From: Thaumasiovibrio sp047250365
Lineage (GTDB): Bacteria; Pseudomonadota; Gammaproteobacteria; Enterobacterales; Vibrionaceae
Reading direction: 5' to 3'
Length of the DNA: 64,000 nucleotides
Assembly: GCF_047250365.1 (NCBI RefSeq)
Contig: NZ_JBLBVL010000003.1
Coordinates: 372,001 to 436,000, forward strand
A program made the translations under genes and the position numbers. The notes under the pieces are model-generated. The model was not told the DNA's origin, did not search any database, and saw nothing but the letters and a program-made list of their open reading frames with translations. Below are positions 36,096 to 45,986 of the stretch, piece after piece (positions within the stretch are counted from its first letter, which is position 1; every line of letters starts with the position of its first letter).

Positions 36096-36173
36096 AACAG
36101 TACCTGCGATCTAACAATAACGTTTAGTATACCGAAAGTGGTTACAGATGTATGCTCGAATTGGTTTACTGCT

Positions 36174-36743
36174 TTAGTCAGCTCGGCTCATAAATTTGCG
36201 CTCGCTAGTATTGATGCGTACTTTATCGCCAGTTGCGATGTACTCTGGAACTTGAACGGTTAGTCCAGTAGAGAATAACGCGGGCTTAGTACGGGCACTC
36301 GCTGAAGCCCCTTTAATCGATGGACTTGTTTCTTCTATTACCAATTCAACGGATGCAGGCAGTTCAAGCCCTACGGCTTGCTCGTCAACTTCCAGTACAC
36401 TCAGGCCTTCAATATCTTCAGTGATAAACAGCAGTTCATCTTCGATGTCTGAGCCATTAAGTGTGTATTGGGTGTAATCTTCAGTATCCATAAAGACGTA
36501 CTCATCACCATCTTTGTAGGAGAACGTGACTTTGTGTCGATTTAGATCAACGCTGTCGATCATATCATCGCCCTTAAAGCGCTCTTCTACTTTTGCGCCA
36601 GTCGCGACTTCTTTAAAGCGCATGCGATACAGTGTCGCAGCACCTCGTGCACTTGGGCTTTGTACATCGATGTTTTTTACTATCAGTAGCTTTCCATTTA
36701 ATGAGATAGCTGCGCCGCGTTTTATTTCGCTAGCTCTAGGCAT
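36174..36743 (-). CDS. yeiP: EF-P-like translation factor EfpL (YeiP)
   Basis: Elongation factor P paralogue of 189 residues with the three EF-P domains (KOW-like 1-65, central 70-125, C-terminal OB 130-189). At the loop tip where EF-P carries its modified lysine, this protein has Arg33 in SPSARGAA, the hallmark of the YeiP/EfpL subgroup, which acts on stalled ribosomes without lysine modification. The longer open frame starts at 36863, but AGAGGG lies 7 bases before the ATG at 36743 and the family starts there (MPRASEIKRG). Confidence 0.93.
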   Translation of the reverse strand: MPRASEIKRGAAISLNGKLLIVKNIDVQSPSARGAATLYRMRFKEVATGAKVEERFKGDDMIDSVDLNRHKVTFSYKDGDEYVFMDTEDYTQYTLNGSDIEDELLFITEDIEGLSVLEVDEQAVGLELPASVELVIEETSPSIKGASASARTKPALFSTGLTVQVPEYIATGDKVRINTSERKFMSRAD

Positions 36744-36921
36744 GTGGTATCCCTCTGTGTATGACGTTGTGATGAAATTAACATGGAAAGGAAGCGACGC
36801 AAATACCTGAGGGTGTGAACGATGGATAATTCGCCATACGCACTGTATTAGCTTGGTACCCATGAGTGATCATTGATAAGATGGTTTTTATTTTTCGTCT
36901 TTATCTATCAATGACAACATC

Positions 36922-37671
36922 ATGACCACATCGCCTTTTCAAGCGGAATATATGCCCTTATTAACCGTACTAACAAAGCAGCTTAAGCAAGGGTTAGCGG
37001 GCACGCTCCACAGCATCTATTTGAGCGGGAGTGTTTTGCGTGGTGAAGCTCGAATGAATGATTCCAACCTAAATATGACCTTGTTGCTGCATGAGCCGTT
37101 ATCGGCGCAGCAAATTTTTGTCCTTCGTTCGATTGAAAAACAGGCTTTGTTGTTTTACCCCTTTGTTAGAGGGATCGAATTAAAACTAACAACGGTGAGT
37201 GACGTCTCACGGTTAGACCAGTTATTTTATTGGGGCTTTTGGTTCAAGCACTGCTGTGTTTGTCTCAGTGGTAAAGATATCGGCGATGAGTTCGGTGAGT
37301 TTGAGCCAACATGGGAGGTGGCGAAAGCGTTTAATGGTGATGTTGGCCAGGTTGTCACTGAGTATAAGCACAAGATTACTGCCGTTAAAAAAGCGGAGAG
37401 TTATCTGGATTTGTGCCAGTCTTTAGCAAAGAAGCTGATTTATGCCAGTTTTGGTCTCACTGTCTATCGGGATAATCGTTGGGCGTATAGCCTAGCGCAG
37501 TGTATTGGCCCTTTCTTAAAGCGCTACCCAGAAAAGCAAATTGAGATGGAACGACTACAACTGTTAGCTCGGCGTGTTCGCGTGCCAAAGCGGGCAGTGT
37601 TAATCTTGCTCAGTCAGTATGGTGATTGGATTGCCAACGAGTATCGTTATTTAGAAAGAAAATTTGGTTAG
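36922..37671 (+). CDS. Nucleotidyltransferase-fold protein, probably inactive
   Basis: Protein of 249 residues. The N-terminal part has the nucleotidyltransferase signature SIYLSGSVLRGEARMND, but the metal-binding D-x-D that should follow is replaced by SNLNM, so both acidic positions are Asn. The C-terminal half is helical, like aminoglycoside adenylyltransferase-type proteins. Catalysis therefore looks doubtful; it may be a binding or regulatory derivative. It lies 22 bp upstream of polB in the same direction and is probably co-transcribed with it. Confidence 0.7.
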   Translation: MTTSPFQAEYMPLLTVLTKQLKQGLAGTLHSIYLSGSVLRGEARMNDSNLNMTLLLHEPLSAQQIFVLRSIEKQALLFYPFVRGIELKLTTVSDVSRLDQLFYWGFWFKHCCVCLSGKDIGDEFGEFEPTWEVAKAFNGDVGQVVTEYKHKITAVKKAESYLDLCQSLAKKLIYASFGLTVYRDNRWAYSLAQCIGPFLKRYPEKQIEMERLQLLARRVRVPKRAVLILLSQYGDWIANEYRYLERKFG

Positions 37672-37693
37672 GCTGGAACAAAAAGAGGCATGT

Positions 37694-40042
37694 GTGGTTT
37701 CTCAAGGTTTTATATTGTCTCGTCACGTGCGTGATCGTGGCCAGCAAACTGAAATTGTGTTTTGGGTACAGACTGAAAACGGTCCCGCGAAACTGGTGGT
37801 GGAGGGGGAAGAGTCGGTTTTCTTTGCGCTGGCAAGTGATCAGGCTAAAGTGGCGCATTTAGTCCCTTCAGCACGGTTGCGTGCCTTACCGATGAAGACC
37901 TACCAACAGCAAGCCGTCATTGGCTGCTATTTCTCTACACAGCGCCAAGCCGTACAGGCACAACAACAGTTGGACGCACAAGAGATTCTCCATTTTGAGG
38001 CTGATATCCGATTGGCTGAGCGCTATCTGATGGAACGTTTTATCTATGGCAGTGTTTCTTTTGTGGGTAAAGCGATTGAGCGAAATGGTTATGTTGAGTA
38101 CCGTAACGTCAAATGTAAGGCCAGTGATTTTAAGCCTATCTTGTCTACTGTCTCACTGGATATAGAGTGTTCCGAGAAAGGGATACTCTACTCCGTAGGT
38201 CTGCATAGTGAGATCTCTCAGCGTGTTATTATGGTTGGTTCGCCAGAAAAAGATGCACCAAGCTGGGTTCAGTGGGTTAAAGATGAAAGAGGACTACTGC
38301 AAGCCTTGGAACGTTGGTTTACAGAGTTCGATCCTGATGTTGTGATCGGCTGGAATGTTATCGACTTTGATATGCAGTTACTGGCGAAGCGTGCGGCTGT
38401 CAATAAGATGTCCTTAAAAATAGGTCGAGGAGGAGAGGCACTATTTGTGCGCCAATCTGCGCAGCAGCAGGCATATGTCACCTTGCCAGGTAGGGTCGTT
38501 CTAGATGGCATAGATAGCCTGAAAATAGCGACGTATTCATTTCGTTCTTGGTCGTTAGAATCTGTATCGAATGAACTGTTAGGGGCAGGAAAAGCGATTG
38601 ATAATCCTTATGACAGAATGGATGAGATCAATAGGCTGTTCCGGCACGATAAAATAGGACTGGCTACCTATAACTTACAGGATTGTAAGTTGGTCAGCGA
38701 TATTTTTTCACTGACTCACCTACTAGAGTTTCTTGTACAGCGCACGTGTTTAACTGGGGTTGAACTTGAACGCTTTGGTGGCTCCGTTGCCGCATTTACT
38801 AACTTGTATCTACCGAAACTGCACCGGGCGGGATATGTTGCGCCTAATTTGTCGAGTGAAACCTGGATAGCGAGCCCTGGTGGCTTTGTTATGGACTCTA
38901 AGCCAGGCCTTTATGATTCGGTGTTGGTGCTCGACTTTAAATCACTCTACCCTTCCATTATTCGTAGTTTTAAAATTGACCCGCTCGGTTTGATAGAGGG
39001 ACTGCATCAAACGATAGGCAAAGGCGAGAACGAGGCGATTGAAGGTTTTCGCGGCGGTCAATTTCACCGCCGGCACCATTTTTTACCTGCGATGATTGAA
39101 CAGCTTTGGGCGGCACGTGAGGCGGCAAAACAGAATGGAGAGAAGGCGTTCTCTCAAGCGATAAAGATTATCATGAACTCGTTTTACGGCGTATTAGGCT
39201 CTTCGGGTTGCCGCTTTTTTGATTTCCGCTTGGCGTCATCGATCACCATGCGCGGCCACCAGATAATGAAAAAAACGCGAGAATTAATAGAAGCGAAAGG
39301 GTATGACGTTATTTATGGTGATACGGACTCGATATTTGTGTCGTTAAATGGGCAATATGTGTCGTCGAATGCTGATCGTATCGGTAAAGAGCTGGTGATC
39401 GACATAAACCGCTGGTGGCGTGTCAATTTAGAGGAACAGTTTAATGTAGTTTCTGCATTGGAATTGGAGTATGAAACCCATTATCACCGTTTTTTGATGC
39501 CGACGATACGAGGGCAGGAAATTGGCAGTAAAAAACGTTATGCCGGGTTGTTGGGGCATGGTGACAACGAACAGCTTGTGTTTAAAGGACTGGAAACAGT
39601 AAGAACGGATTGGACGCCACTGGCACAACAGTTTCAGCAGACCTTGTACCATAAGGTGTTTCATGGCGAGCCTGTGATTGATTATGTACGTGATTATGTG
39701 GAAAAAACGCGACAAGGTTACTGGGATGATAAGCTTATTTATCGGAAACGATTGCGACGTAAGTTGAGAGAATACATCAAAAATGTGCCCCCACATGTGC
39801 GAGCCGCACGTTTAGCAGATGAGTACAATGCGCAACATGGTCGTCCACTACAATATCAACGCGGTGGTTGGATTGAGTATAAAATGACAGTAGCTGGACC
39901 TGAACCATTAGAAAATTGCGTGGCACCGATTGATTATGACCACTATATTGAGAAGCAATTAAAGCCGATCGCGGATGCTATTTTACCGTTTATCGGTGAA
40001 GACTTTGACAACTTAACCCAACCGCAGTTAGGCTTGTTTTAG
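37694..40042 (+). CDS. polB: DNA polymerase II
   Basis: Family B polymerase of 782 residues. The proofreading exonuclease begins with LDIECS (Exo I), and polymerase motifs LDFKSLYPSIIRSF (A), KIIMNSFYGVLGSSG (B) and YGDTDSIF (C) are intact. In E. coli it is SOS-induced and helps restart and bypass. I choose GTG 37694 (preceded by AAAGAGG at 5-6 bases): it gives the N-terminus MVSQGFILSRH, matching E. coli Pol II (783 residues). The open frame extends up to a TTG at 37664. I found no LexA box directly upstream. Confidence 0.94.
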   Translation: MVSQGFILSRHVRDRGQQTEIVFWVQTENGPAKLVVEGEESVFFALASDQAKVAHLVPSARLRALPMKTYQQQAVIGCYFSTQRQAVQAQQQLDAQEILHFEADIRLAERYLMERFIYGSVSFVGKAIERNGYVEYRNVKCKASDFKPILSTVSLDIECSEKGILYSVGLHSEISQRVIMVGSPEKDAPSWVQWVKDERGLLQALERWFTEFDPDVVIGWNVIDFDMQLLAKRAAVNKMSLKIGRGGEALFVRQSAQQQAYVTLPGRVVLDGIDSLKIATYSFRSWSLESVSNELLGAGKAIDNPYDRMDEINRLFRHDKIGLATYNLQDCKLVSDIFSLTHLLEFLVQRTCLTGVELERFGGSVAAFTNLYLPKLHRAGYVAPNLSSETWIASPGGFVMDSKPGLYDSVLVLDFKSLYPSIIRSFKIDPLGLIEGLHQTIGKGENEAIEGFRGGQFHRRHHFLPAMIEQLWAAREAAKQNGEKAFSQAIKIIMNSFYGVLGSSGCRFFDFRLASSITMRGHQIMKKTRELIEAKGYDVIYGDTDSIFVSLNGQYVSSNADRIGKELVIDINRWWRVNLEEQFNVVSALELEYETHYHRFLMPTIRGQEIGSKKRYAGLLGHGDNEQLVFKGLETVRTDWTPLAQQFQQTLYHKVFHGEPVIDYVRDYVEKTRQGYWDDKLIYRKRLRRKLREYIKNVPPHVRAARLADEYNAQHGRPLQYQRGGWIEYKMTVAGPEPLENCVAPIDYDHYIEKQLKPIADAILPFIGEDFDNLTQPQLGLF

Positions 40043-40071
40043 CACATGCATTGATCACCAAAGGAGACATT

Positions 40072-40320
40072 ATGGAGCAGTTAGACTTTTTTGCTGTTCC
40101 GAGTCCGTGTGTTGGTATTTGTCAATTGAACGAACGGGGTTATTGCAAGGGGTGCTATCGTAGTCGGCAAGAGCGTTTTCAATGGCTATCGTTGACGAAT
40201 GAGCAAAAACGGAATGTGAACCGTTTATGCCTTGCCAGAAAACAGCGCGTGCAAAGAGCGAAAAGAAAACAGCAAGCAATCGAAGAAAAGCCGTTACCGC
40301 AGCAGCCTTCGCTATTTTAA
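40072..40320 (+). CDS. DUF1289 family small cysteine-rich protein
   Basis: Basic protein of 82 residues. A four-cysteine cluster, CVGICQLNERGYCKGC, at about residues 13-28 is the DUF1289 signature and probably binds zinc or an iron-sulfur cluster; the C-terminal part is Arg/Lys/Gln-rich. Function is unknown. AAAGGAG, 5 bases away, fixes the ATG at 40072. It follows polB by 29 bp and is likely in its operon. Confidence 0.85.
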   Translation: MEQLDFFAVPSPCVGICQLNERGYCKGCYRSRQERFQWLSLTNEQKRNVNRLCLARKQRVQRAKRKQQAIEEKPLPQQPSLF

Positions 40321-40350
40321 TCGCCGCATGCGATAAATAGACAGACAATA

Positions 40351-40377
40351 AAAAAAGCGCCGAAATGGCGCTTTTTT
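40351..40377. terminator. Bidirectional terminator between DUF1289 gene and rplY
   Basis: 11-bp stem (40351-40361 and 40367-40377) with A-run and T-run flanks. It serves the convergent polB/DUF1289 transcript and rplY. Confidence 0.9.
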
Positions 40378-40401
40378 TTACACAAGATTCAAAGTATCAA
40401 A

Positions 40402-40680
40402 TTAGATACGGATGAAGTCCATGTGTTGAACTTTTGGCTTGAACGCGTGACGTTGAACGTCTTGCGGCTTAACCTTAACTTCTTGACCGTCGATAACCAG
40501 GATGATTTCTTGGTAGAACTCTGGCTTATCCATTTGGTTGATTACAGCGCTGTGGTCCAGAACGATTGCTACTGGAGCAGCTTCGCCACCGTATACGATT
40601 GCTGGGAATTGGTCATTGTGACGTAGGCGGCGGCTCGCACCTTTACCGTTGTCAGTACGTACAGTTGCTTCGAATTTCAT
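40402..40680 (-). CDS. rplY: Ribosomal protein L25 (short form)
   Basis: 5S rRNA-binding large-subunit protein of 92 residues, the single-domain form found in enterics and vibrios (94 in E. coli) without the C-terminal CTC extension. The start MKFEATVRTDNGKGASRRLR is typical. It is a single gene, with a 108-bp gap to radD upstream. Confidence 0.96.
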   Translation of the reverse strand: MKFEATVRTDNGKGASRRLRHNDQFPAIVYGGEAAPVAIVLDHSAVINQMDKPEFYQEIILVIDGQEVKVKPQDVQRHAFKPKVQHMDFIRI

Positions 40681-40788
40681 AATAGATCACTCTATAAGTT
40701 ATGTGTTATGCAATGCGACCTTGCATAACACGATTAAATTGAGCGCGAATACTATCTTGCAACCAATTAAAAAGCAAGGGTTATCGCC

Positions 40789-42576
40789 TTATTCACTACG
40801 GGAACGAAGTTGTTGTAGTTCTGGCGCTTGGTTCTTTTCCAATTCGTTAACTTCTTGCGTATAAATTTTACTTCGAATACGCCAAAAACGCCCTTGTTTT
40901 TGAGCAACAATGATAGGTGGTGGTGCAAGCCTATGTGCGTGTTTAACCACTTTACTCGGTGCCGTATCGGTAAATGGGCGGTGACGATCAACTAACGTTG
41001 GGGTCACAAATTTATCCAACAACGTCTGTTTCTGTGCCTTGGTTGCTAATGGCCACACTTCACTGAGTGGTAGGTCTTGGTCGGTATGATAAGTGACTTT
41101 CAACTGTGGCTTATCAAATTTATTTTTGCCAGCGGTGAGCTTCATGTCGTGACAGGTCAGCACTAACGCATCTTTTAAGTTTAATGCTTCACGCAGCTTT
41201 TTATCAGGGTCAACCAAAGCGTGGTCACATTGATGGCAGCGACGTGCAGCAATATCATTGTCAGCGCCGCACATATCACAGTATTTAGCACGGAAACGGT
41301 AACCGCAGAGTTCACGCACTCCGTCATTATCTTCGAAGTAACCTTGGCACTGACGTCCATAATGCTCGAGTAAAAAACCGTTATCGTCGAGTTTTCCCCA
41401 AAAATTGTTATTAAAGCCGCAGGCAGGGCAGGGGATAGTGATAATTTCGCTGTTGCTGTCTGGTTTGGGATCGCCAACCTCTGGCTGGTAAAGGTCAAAA
41501 TGGTTGCCAGCATAGTCAAGGACGAGACAGTCAGTTTTACCGTCGGCTAATCGAAGCCCCCGTCCGACGATTTGTTGATATAAACTGACAGACTCAGTGG
41601 GTCGAAGAATGGCAATTAAATCGACATGTGGTGCATCAAAGCCGGTGGTCAATACCGACACATTCACTAAGAATTTTATTTTTTTCTCTTTGAATTGAGC
41701 AATCAGTTGGTCACGTTCGACACCAGGAGTGCTGCCAACAATCAACGCGGCAGACTCCTCATGTAGATAGCCCATGATCTCTTGTGCATGATGCACGGTA
41801 GATGCAAAAATCATAACGCCTTGGCGAGTTTGTGCTTTAGCGCGAACTTGTTCAATAATCTGCGGCGTTACTCGCTTAGATTTATCAATGATTTCGTCGA
41901 GTTCATGCTCTCGATAATGTCCTGCCGCGGTGGGAGTGAGGCTGGTAAAATCATAACCAGCGACGGCCATATCCACCAATTTGGGTTGGGTTAAAAATTG
42001 TTCATCGAGTAAATACCGAATTGGTAGCTCGAAGATGCAATCACGGAAAAAGCGTGGTTCTGGCGACCTTACTTGGCCTCGAGTGTGAAACTGATAAATC
42101 CACCCCAGCCCTAATCGATAGGGGGTTGCGGTAAGACCAAGGACTTTTAGTCCGGCATTGACATCTTGTAGATGCTGAATGACTTTCCGGTAGCTGCTCT
42201 CTTTGTCTTCGGGAACACGGTGGCATTCATCAATAACGAGTAAAGAGAATTGATCTTTGAATGCCTCAAGATTTCTAACCACAGATTGTACGGAAGCAAA
42301 CACCACTTTTTCGCTGTGTTCACGGCGCCCCAGCCCGGCTGAATAAATTCCCCCTTTGAGGTTGTAACCTTCAAATTTGGCATGATTTTGCTCAACAAGC
42401 TCTTTTACGTGAGCAAGCACCAGTACGCGTCCACGAGCCAGTTTAGCCAGTTCGGCGATAACGAGGCTTTTACCTGCACCGGTAGGAAGGACAAGCACGG
42501 CGGGATCACCTTGGCGGCGAAAGTAGTGCAACACAGCATCAACGGCTTGTTGCTGATAAGGTCTGAGTGTATACAT
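40789..42576 (-). CDS. radD: Superfamily 2 DNA repair ATPase RadD (YejH)
   Basis: Protein of 595 residues with a DEAD/DEAH-like ATPase: Walker A LPTGAGKS (about residue 30), DECH box in LLVIDECHRVP, TATPYRLG (motif III), and motif VI in YQQIVGRGLRLADG. After the two RecA-like domains comes a cysteine-rich zinc-finger segment (about residues 383-455, CPACG, CQG, CG, CDMCG, CHQCD). This matches E. coli RadD (586 residues), which acts with RecA in double-strand break repair. It is preceded by a GNAT gene in the same direction. Confidence 0.93.
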   Translation of the reverse strand: MYTLRPYQQQAVDAVLHYFRRQGDPAVLVLPTGAGKSLVIAELAKLARGRVLVLAHVKELVEQNHAKFEGYNLKGGIYSAGLGRREHSEKVVFASVQSVVRNLEAFKDQFSLLVIDECHRVPEDKESSYRKVIQHLQDVNAGLKVLGLTATPYRLGLGWIYQFHTRGQVRSPEPRFFRDCIFELPIRYLLDEQFLTQPKLVDMAVAGYDFTSLTPTAAGHYREHELDEIIDKSKRVTPQIIEQVRAKAQTRQGVMIFASTVHHAQEIMGYLHEESAALIVGSTPGVERDQLIAQFKEKKIKFLVNVSVLTTGFDAPHVDLIAILRPTESVSLYQQIVGRGLRLADGKTDCLVLDYAGNHFDLYQPEVGDPKPDSNSEIITIPCPACGFNNNFWGKLDDNGFLLEHYGRQCQGYFEDNDGVRELCGYRFRAKYCDMCGADNDIAARRCHQCDHALVDPDKKLREALNLKDALVLTCHDMKLTAGKNKFDKPQLKVTYHTDQDLPLSEVWPLATKAQKQTLLDKFVTPTLVDRHRPFTDTAPSKVVKHAHRLAPPPIIVAQKQGRFWRIRSKIYTQEVNELEKNQAPELQQLRSRSE

Positions 42577-42649
42577 GTGTTCACGAAGATAGATAAATGC
42601 GGAGCAAGTGTATCACTTACTCCACGTGATATCAGAGAATGTCGGAAGG

Positions 42650-43150
42650 CTAAGAGACCATCTCAATGGCATCAGGAATTTCGACCACTAATGGCTTGGT
42701 CATAATGTAGTGTTGGCGTCGAGGGGTATAGCCCATGCGTTCGTAGAAGCGCTTCGCGCCAGCGTTACCAATATTAACCTCCATTGAAATCTGCCCAACC
42801 CCTTCATTGGCGAGTGCTTTTTCGACGGCTGGCACAACAAACGTGCCTACCCCTTTAGAGCGCCACTCTGGGTCAAGGTAAAACTGGTCAACAACGGCAA
42901 TTCGGCTCGCGGTTTCTAAACTAAAGCTGATGCTGACGACCAAGTGCCCGACCGTGTGTGTGTTGTTATGCTCATCGATGACGTTAATCAACCAGACTTT
43001 TCCGAGCGCAGGGGAGTCCAGTAAGACCTCTAAGGCTTTTTGAGTTTTGGCTGCGTCATACGGCAGCACCTCATGCATAAAAAAGGCTTCGACCATCTTA
43101 ATAAGGGCAGGTGAAGTCGCTGACGAGGGTGAGTATAGAGAAACGTTCAT
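42650..43150 (-). CDS. GNAT family N-acetyltransferase
   Basis: Acetyltransferase of 166 residues from the ATG at 43150 (AAAGG upstream; a longer frame starts at 43180). The acetyl-CoA-binding motif A is visible as DQFYLDPEWRSKGVGTFVVPAVEK (R-S-K-G-V-G), followed by motif B with NIGNAGAKRFYERMGY. The substrate is unknown. It is transcribed toward radD, 73 bp apart; a 23-nt imperfect hairpin lies between them at 42601-42623. Confidence 0.87.
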   Translation of the reverse strand: MNVSLYSPSSATSPALIKMVEAFFMHEVLPYDAAKTQKALEVLLDSPALGKVWLINVIDEHNNTHTVGHLVVSISFSLETASRIAVVDQFYLDPEWRSKGVGTFVVPAVEKALANEGVGQISMEVNIGNAGAKRFYERMGYTPRRQHYIMTKPLVVEIPDAIEMVS

Positions 43151-43350
43151 AGCATTTTGCCTTTGGATAACAACGTACATAAGTACGTGATGAATGCATT
43201 AGGAGTTCACTCATGAGACCGCCATATTTTCAGAATGTTCGTTCTAATTGAAAATGCGCAGCAACACAATAGGCCATATTGTAGCTAAAAATAGGCGATA
43301 AGCTGAGTGTTAGTTATAATGAAAACCCTGAAATCCTGATATTGATCACT

Positions 43351-44046
43351 ATGAGACTAGATAAATTTTTAACTGAAACATTGGGTATTACACGAAAACA
43401 AGCGGTTAAGGTTCTTAAAGACAAAGAAATCACCCTAAATGGTGAGGTCGTCAAGCAAGGGGCGTTGAAGCTGCAGCCTAGCGATAATGTTGTCTTTCGC
43501 CAGCGGGAACTGGCATTGACGGGGCCCCGTTATATTATGTTGAATAAACCGTCCGGCTTTGTTTGCTCGCACGTCGATGACTTTAATCCGACGGTATTTG
43601 TATTGTTAGATGAAGTAAACGCAGAGAAGTTACATGTAGCGGGTCGATTAGATGGCGATACCACAGGTTTAGTTCTGTTGACGGATGATGGGCAATGGTC
43701 ACATCGAATTACGTCACCAAAACATGTGTGTGAGAAAGTCTACTATGTTGAGTTAGCGGATCCATTACCGCCTGAAACAGTTGAGCAATTTGCCCAAGGC
43801 GTTATGCTGCGTGGTGAAAAAGAGCCGACACGCCCAGCCAAGTTAGACATATTGTCAGAAACTGAAGCGGTTATCACCATTACAGAAGGTAAGTACCATC
43901 AGGTGAAGCGCATGTTTGCCGCAGTTGGTAATAAAGTGGTCGGTCTTCATCGTGAGAAAATCGGTGCCATTGAGTTAGATGAAACGTTAGAACCTGGTGA
44001 ATATCGTGAACTTACCAAAGAAGAAGTGGCGTCTGTGATTAAATAA
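43351..44046 (+). CDS. rsuA: 16S rRNA pseudouridine516 synthase RsuA
   Basis: Pseudouridine synthase of 231 residues: an S4 RNA-binding domain (1-60, MRLDKFLTETLGITRKQ) and a catalytic domain with the active aspartate in AGRLDGDTTGLVLLT (about residue 101). It modifies U516 of 16S rRNA in E. coli. The ATG at 43351 matches the E. coli start; a TTG at 43342 is ignored. bcr follows 113 bp downstream, the same gene order as in E. coli. Confidence 0.95.
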   Translation: MRLDKFLTETLGITRKQAVKVLKDKEITLNGEVVKQGALKLQPSDNVVFRQRELALTGPRYIMLNKPSGFVCSHVDDFNPTVFVLLDEVNAEKLHVAGRLDGDTTGLVLLTDDGQWSHRITSPKHVCEKVYYVELADPLPPETVEQFAQGVMLRGEKEPTRPAKLDILSETEAVITITEGKYHQVKRMFAAVGNKVVGLHREKIGAIELDETLEPGEYRELTKEEVASVIK

Positions 44047-44159
44047 CATACACTTTCAAGTGGTTCAGCCATTTTTTTCGCTTAAACACTCATTTATCCG
44101 ATACAGCTTAGGTTAATCATTGTAGAATTTGTGTTGGAACTCTCATTTTTAGGCTTTGC

Positions 44160-45338
44160 ATGCGCACTACAACAAATCTCACACTGATAATCCTTCTAGG
44201 GGCTATTGCTGCTTTGACACCTCTAGCCATAGATATGTATCTTCCCGCAATGCCAAGCATTGCGAGTGATTTAAATGTATCGTCGAGCGCAGTGCAAATT
44301 ACGTTAACTGTTTATACAGCGAGTTTCGCGATTGGACAGGTGTTTTTTGGCCCATTAGCCGATGCGTATGGGCGCCGTCCAGTCTTAATCTGTGGTATTG
44401 CACTATTTGCCTTAATGAGTGTTTTGTGCGCGCTTAGTCAGAATATCCAACAGCTGACTTGGATTAGAGGTTTACAAGGGTTTACAGGGGCTGCAGCCTC
44501 TGTGGTCATTATGGCATTAGTGCGAGATATGTTTGAACGAGATGATTTTGCTCGCACAATGTCATTTATCACGTTAGTTATGACGGTTGCCCCATTGATT
44601 GCGCCGCTAATTGGCGGTTATGTGTCAGTTTACTTGGGTTGGCCTGCCATATTTTATGGGTTGGCCTTGTTCGCCTGCGTTGTCAATATTGCCGTTGTTG
44701 CTAAGATTCCAGAAACCTTATCGGAAGACAATCGCCAGCCGTTACGGATAGGACAAACGCTTCGTAACTATGTGAAATTACTAATGACCCCAGTCTCGGT
44801 TGGGTACATATTTTGTGGTGCCTTCTCGTTTGCGGGCATGTTTACCTTTCTGACCGCCGGGCCCTTTGTCTATATTGATTATTACGGCATTGATCCCCAG
44901 CACTTCGGCTACTATTTTGGTTTGAACGTTTTATGCTTGATTGTGTTTACCACATTCAATGGTCGAATGGTTAAAAAACTTGGCTCGCATTTTATGCTAC
45001 GTGCGTCTTTGACCCTTCAGTTGATTGCTGGATTCTTAATGGTTGCAGGACAAGTTTTGCAGTTAGGATTGTGGGGCACAGTGATACCAGTAATGATGTT
45101 TATGGGTAATATTACTGTGGTTGGTAGTAATACGAATGCCTGCTTATTAAGTGGTTATCCTAAAATGGCAGGGACAGCCTCAGCCATCTCTGGAACGATA
45201 CGCTTTGGGGTGGGTGCTATTGTTGGGGCAATTATTGCCGTTATTCCAGACGCAACCCCCATGCCGATGGCGTTGACGATGGCAACCTGTGCTTTAGTAT
45301 CTGCAGCATTCTATTGGTTAGTGGCATTAAAGAGTTAA
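44160..45338 (+). CDS. bcr: Bcr/CflA family multidrug efflux MFS transporter
   Basis: Drug:proton antiporter of 392 residues with 12 helices. The early ALTPLAIDMYLPAMP motif (helix 1) and GPLADAYGRRPVL (loop 2-3) are characteristic of the Bcr group; in E. coli it confers bicyclomycin resistance and exports other compounds. The rsuA-bcr linkage is conserved. The next gene starts 3 bp after its stop. Confidence 0.92.
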   Translation: MRTTTNLTLIILLGAIAALTPLAIDMYLPAMPSIASDLNVSSSAVQITLTVYTASFAIGQVFFGPLADAYGRRPVLICGIALFALMSVLCALSQNIQQLTWIRGLQGFTGAAASVVIMALVRDMFERDDFARTMSFITLVMTVAPLIAPLIGGYVSVYLGWPAIFYGLALFACVVNIAVVAKIPETLSEDNRQPLRIGQTLRNYVKLLMTPVSVGYIFCGAFSFAGMFTFLTAGPFVYIDYYGIDPQHFGYYFGLNVLCLIVFTTFNGRMVKKLGSHFMLRASLTLQLIAGFLMVAGQVLQLGLWGTVIPVMMFMGNITVVGSNTNACLLSGYPKMAGTASAISGTIRFGVGAIVGAIIAVIPDATPMPMALTMATCALVSAAFYWLVALKS

Positions 45339-45341
45339 GTT

Positions 45342-45986
45342 ATGACAGTTATATTTTATCAACACCTATTAGAACTGGTTGAGTCTGGTTTATCTGAACT
45401 AAACGCCTCAATTGCGAGTGGGAAAACATCCGCTACACCAGTGAGTGAAACCTATTTTTTGAGTAATTGGGTAACGAAGGCGATTAAACAACAACGCTTT
45501 CATCCAAGTACGAAGCAGGTCTTAATTGCGTGGCAAAAACTATCACGTAGCCAAGGTAAAAATGCCATGCTGAAAGCGGCGTTTGAAGAAATTCAACGCG
45601 GTTATCGAGATCTGCTAGATGGCAGAGACGCATTTCCAGCGGTTGTAGAGGCACAAATTCAAGGTTTGGTCGACGCTGTAGAAGAGGCGGATTGGGAAGT
45701 GACCTTGGAGTACCCAATTTTACGTAAGGTCTCTAACTTCACTGATGGGCATGCTTCTATGGTGATGTGCAGTGAGCAACTAGTGAATTGCTTTGATGGT
45801 GAGACATTGACTAAGCCGCTATCAGTCTATGTACGCGGGGATAAAGTGGCCTTCATTGCGATGGCGAGAGCGCAAGGGCTACTTCTGCATAAAGTTACCG
45901 ACTATAAGTCCAAAGTTAAGTACCATGGCGAATATGTGCTTTATCCACAAAATAATGGTCCAATTGTTGCCGAATTGCCATCATGA
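45342..45986 (+). CDS. DUF2913 family protein
   Basis: Soluble protein of 214 residues, predicted mixed helix and strand, with no catalytic motif that I can identify. The segment AWQKLSRSQGKNAMLKAAFEEIQRGY resembles DUF2913 proteins of Vibrionaceae and Enterobacteriaceae, of unknown function. It starts 3 bp after bcr, so it is probably translated from the rsuA-bcr message. Its stop shares the hexamer TCATGA with the stop of the convergent SDR gene. Confidence 0.65.
   Translation: MTVIFYQHLLELVESGLSELNASIASGKTSATPVSETYFLSNWVTKAIKQQRFHPSTKQVLIAWQKLSRSQGKNAMLKAAFEEIQRGYRDLLDGRDAFPAVVEAQIQGLVDAVEEADWEVTLEYPILRKVSNFTDGHASMVMCSEQLVNCFDGETLTKPLSVYVRGDKVAFIAMARAQGLLLHKVTDYKSKVKYHGEYVLYPQNNGPIVAELPS

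Noticed and set aside
42601..42623. Imperfect hairpin between the GNAT gene and radD
   Set aside because: One mismatch in the stem and no T-run; not enough to call a terminator.
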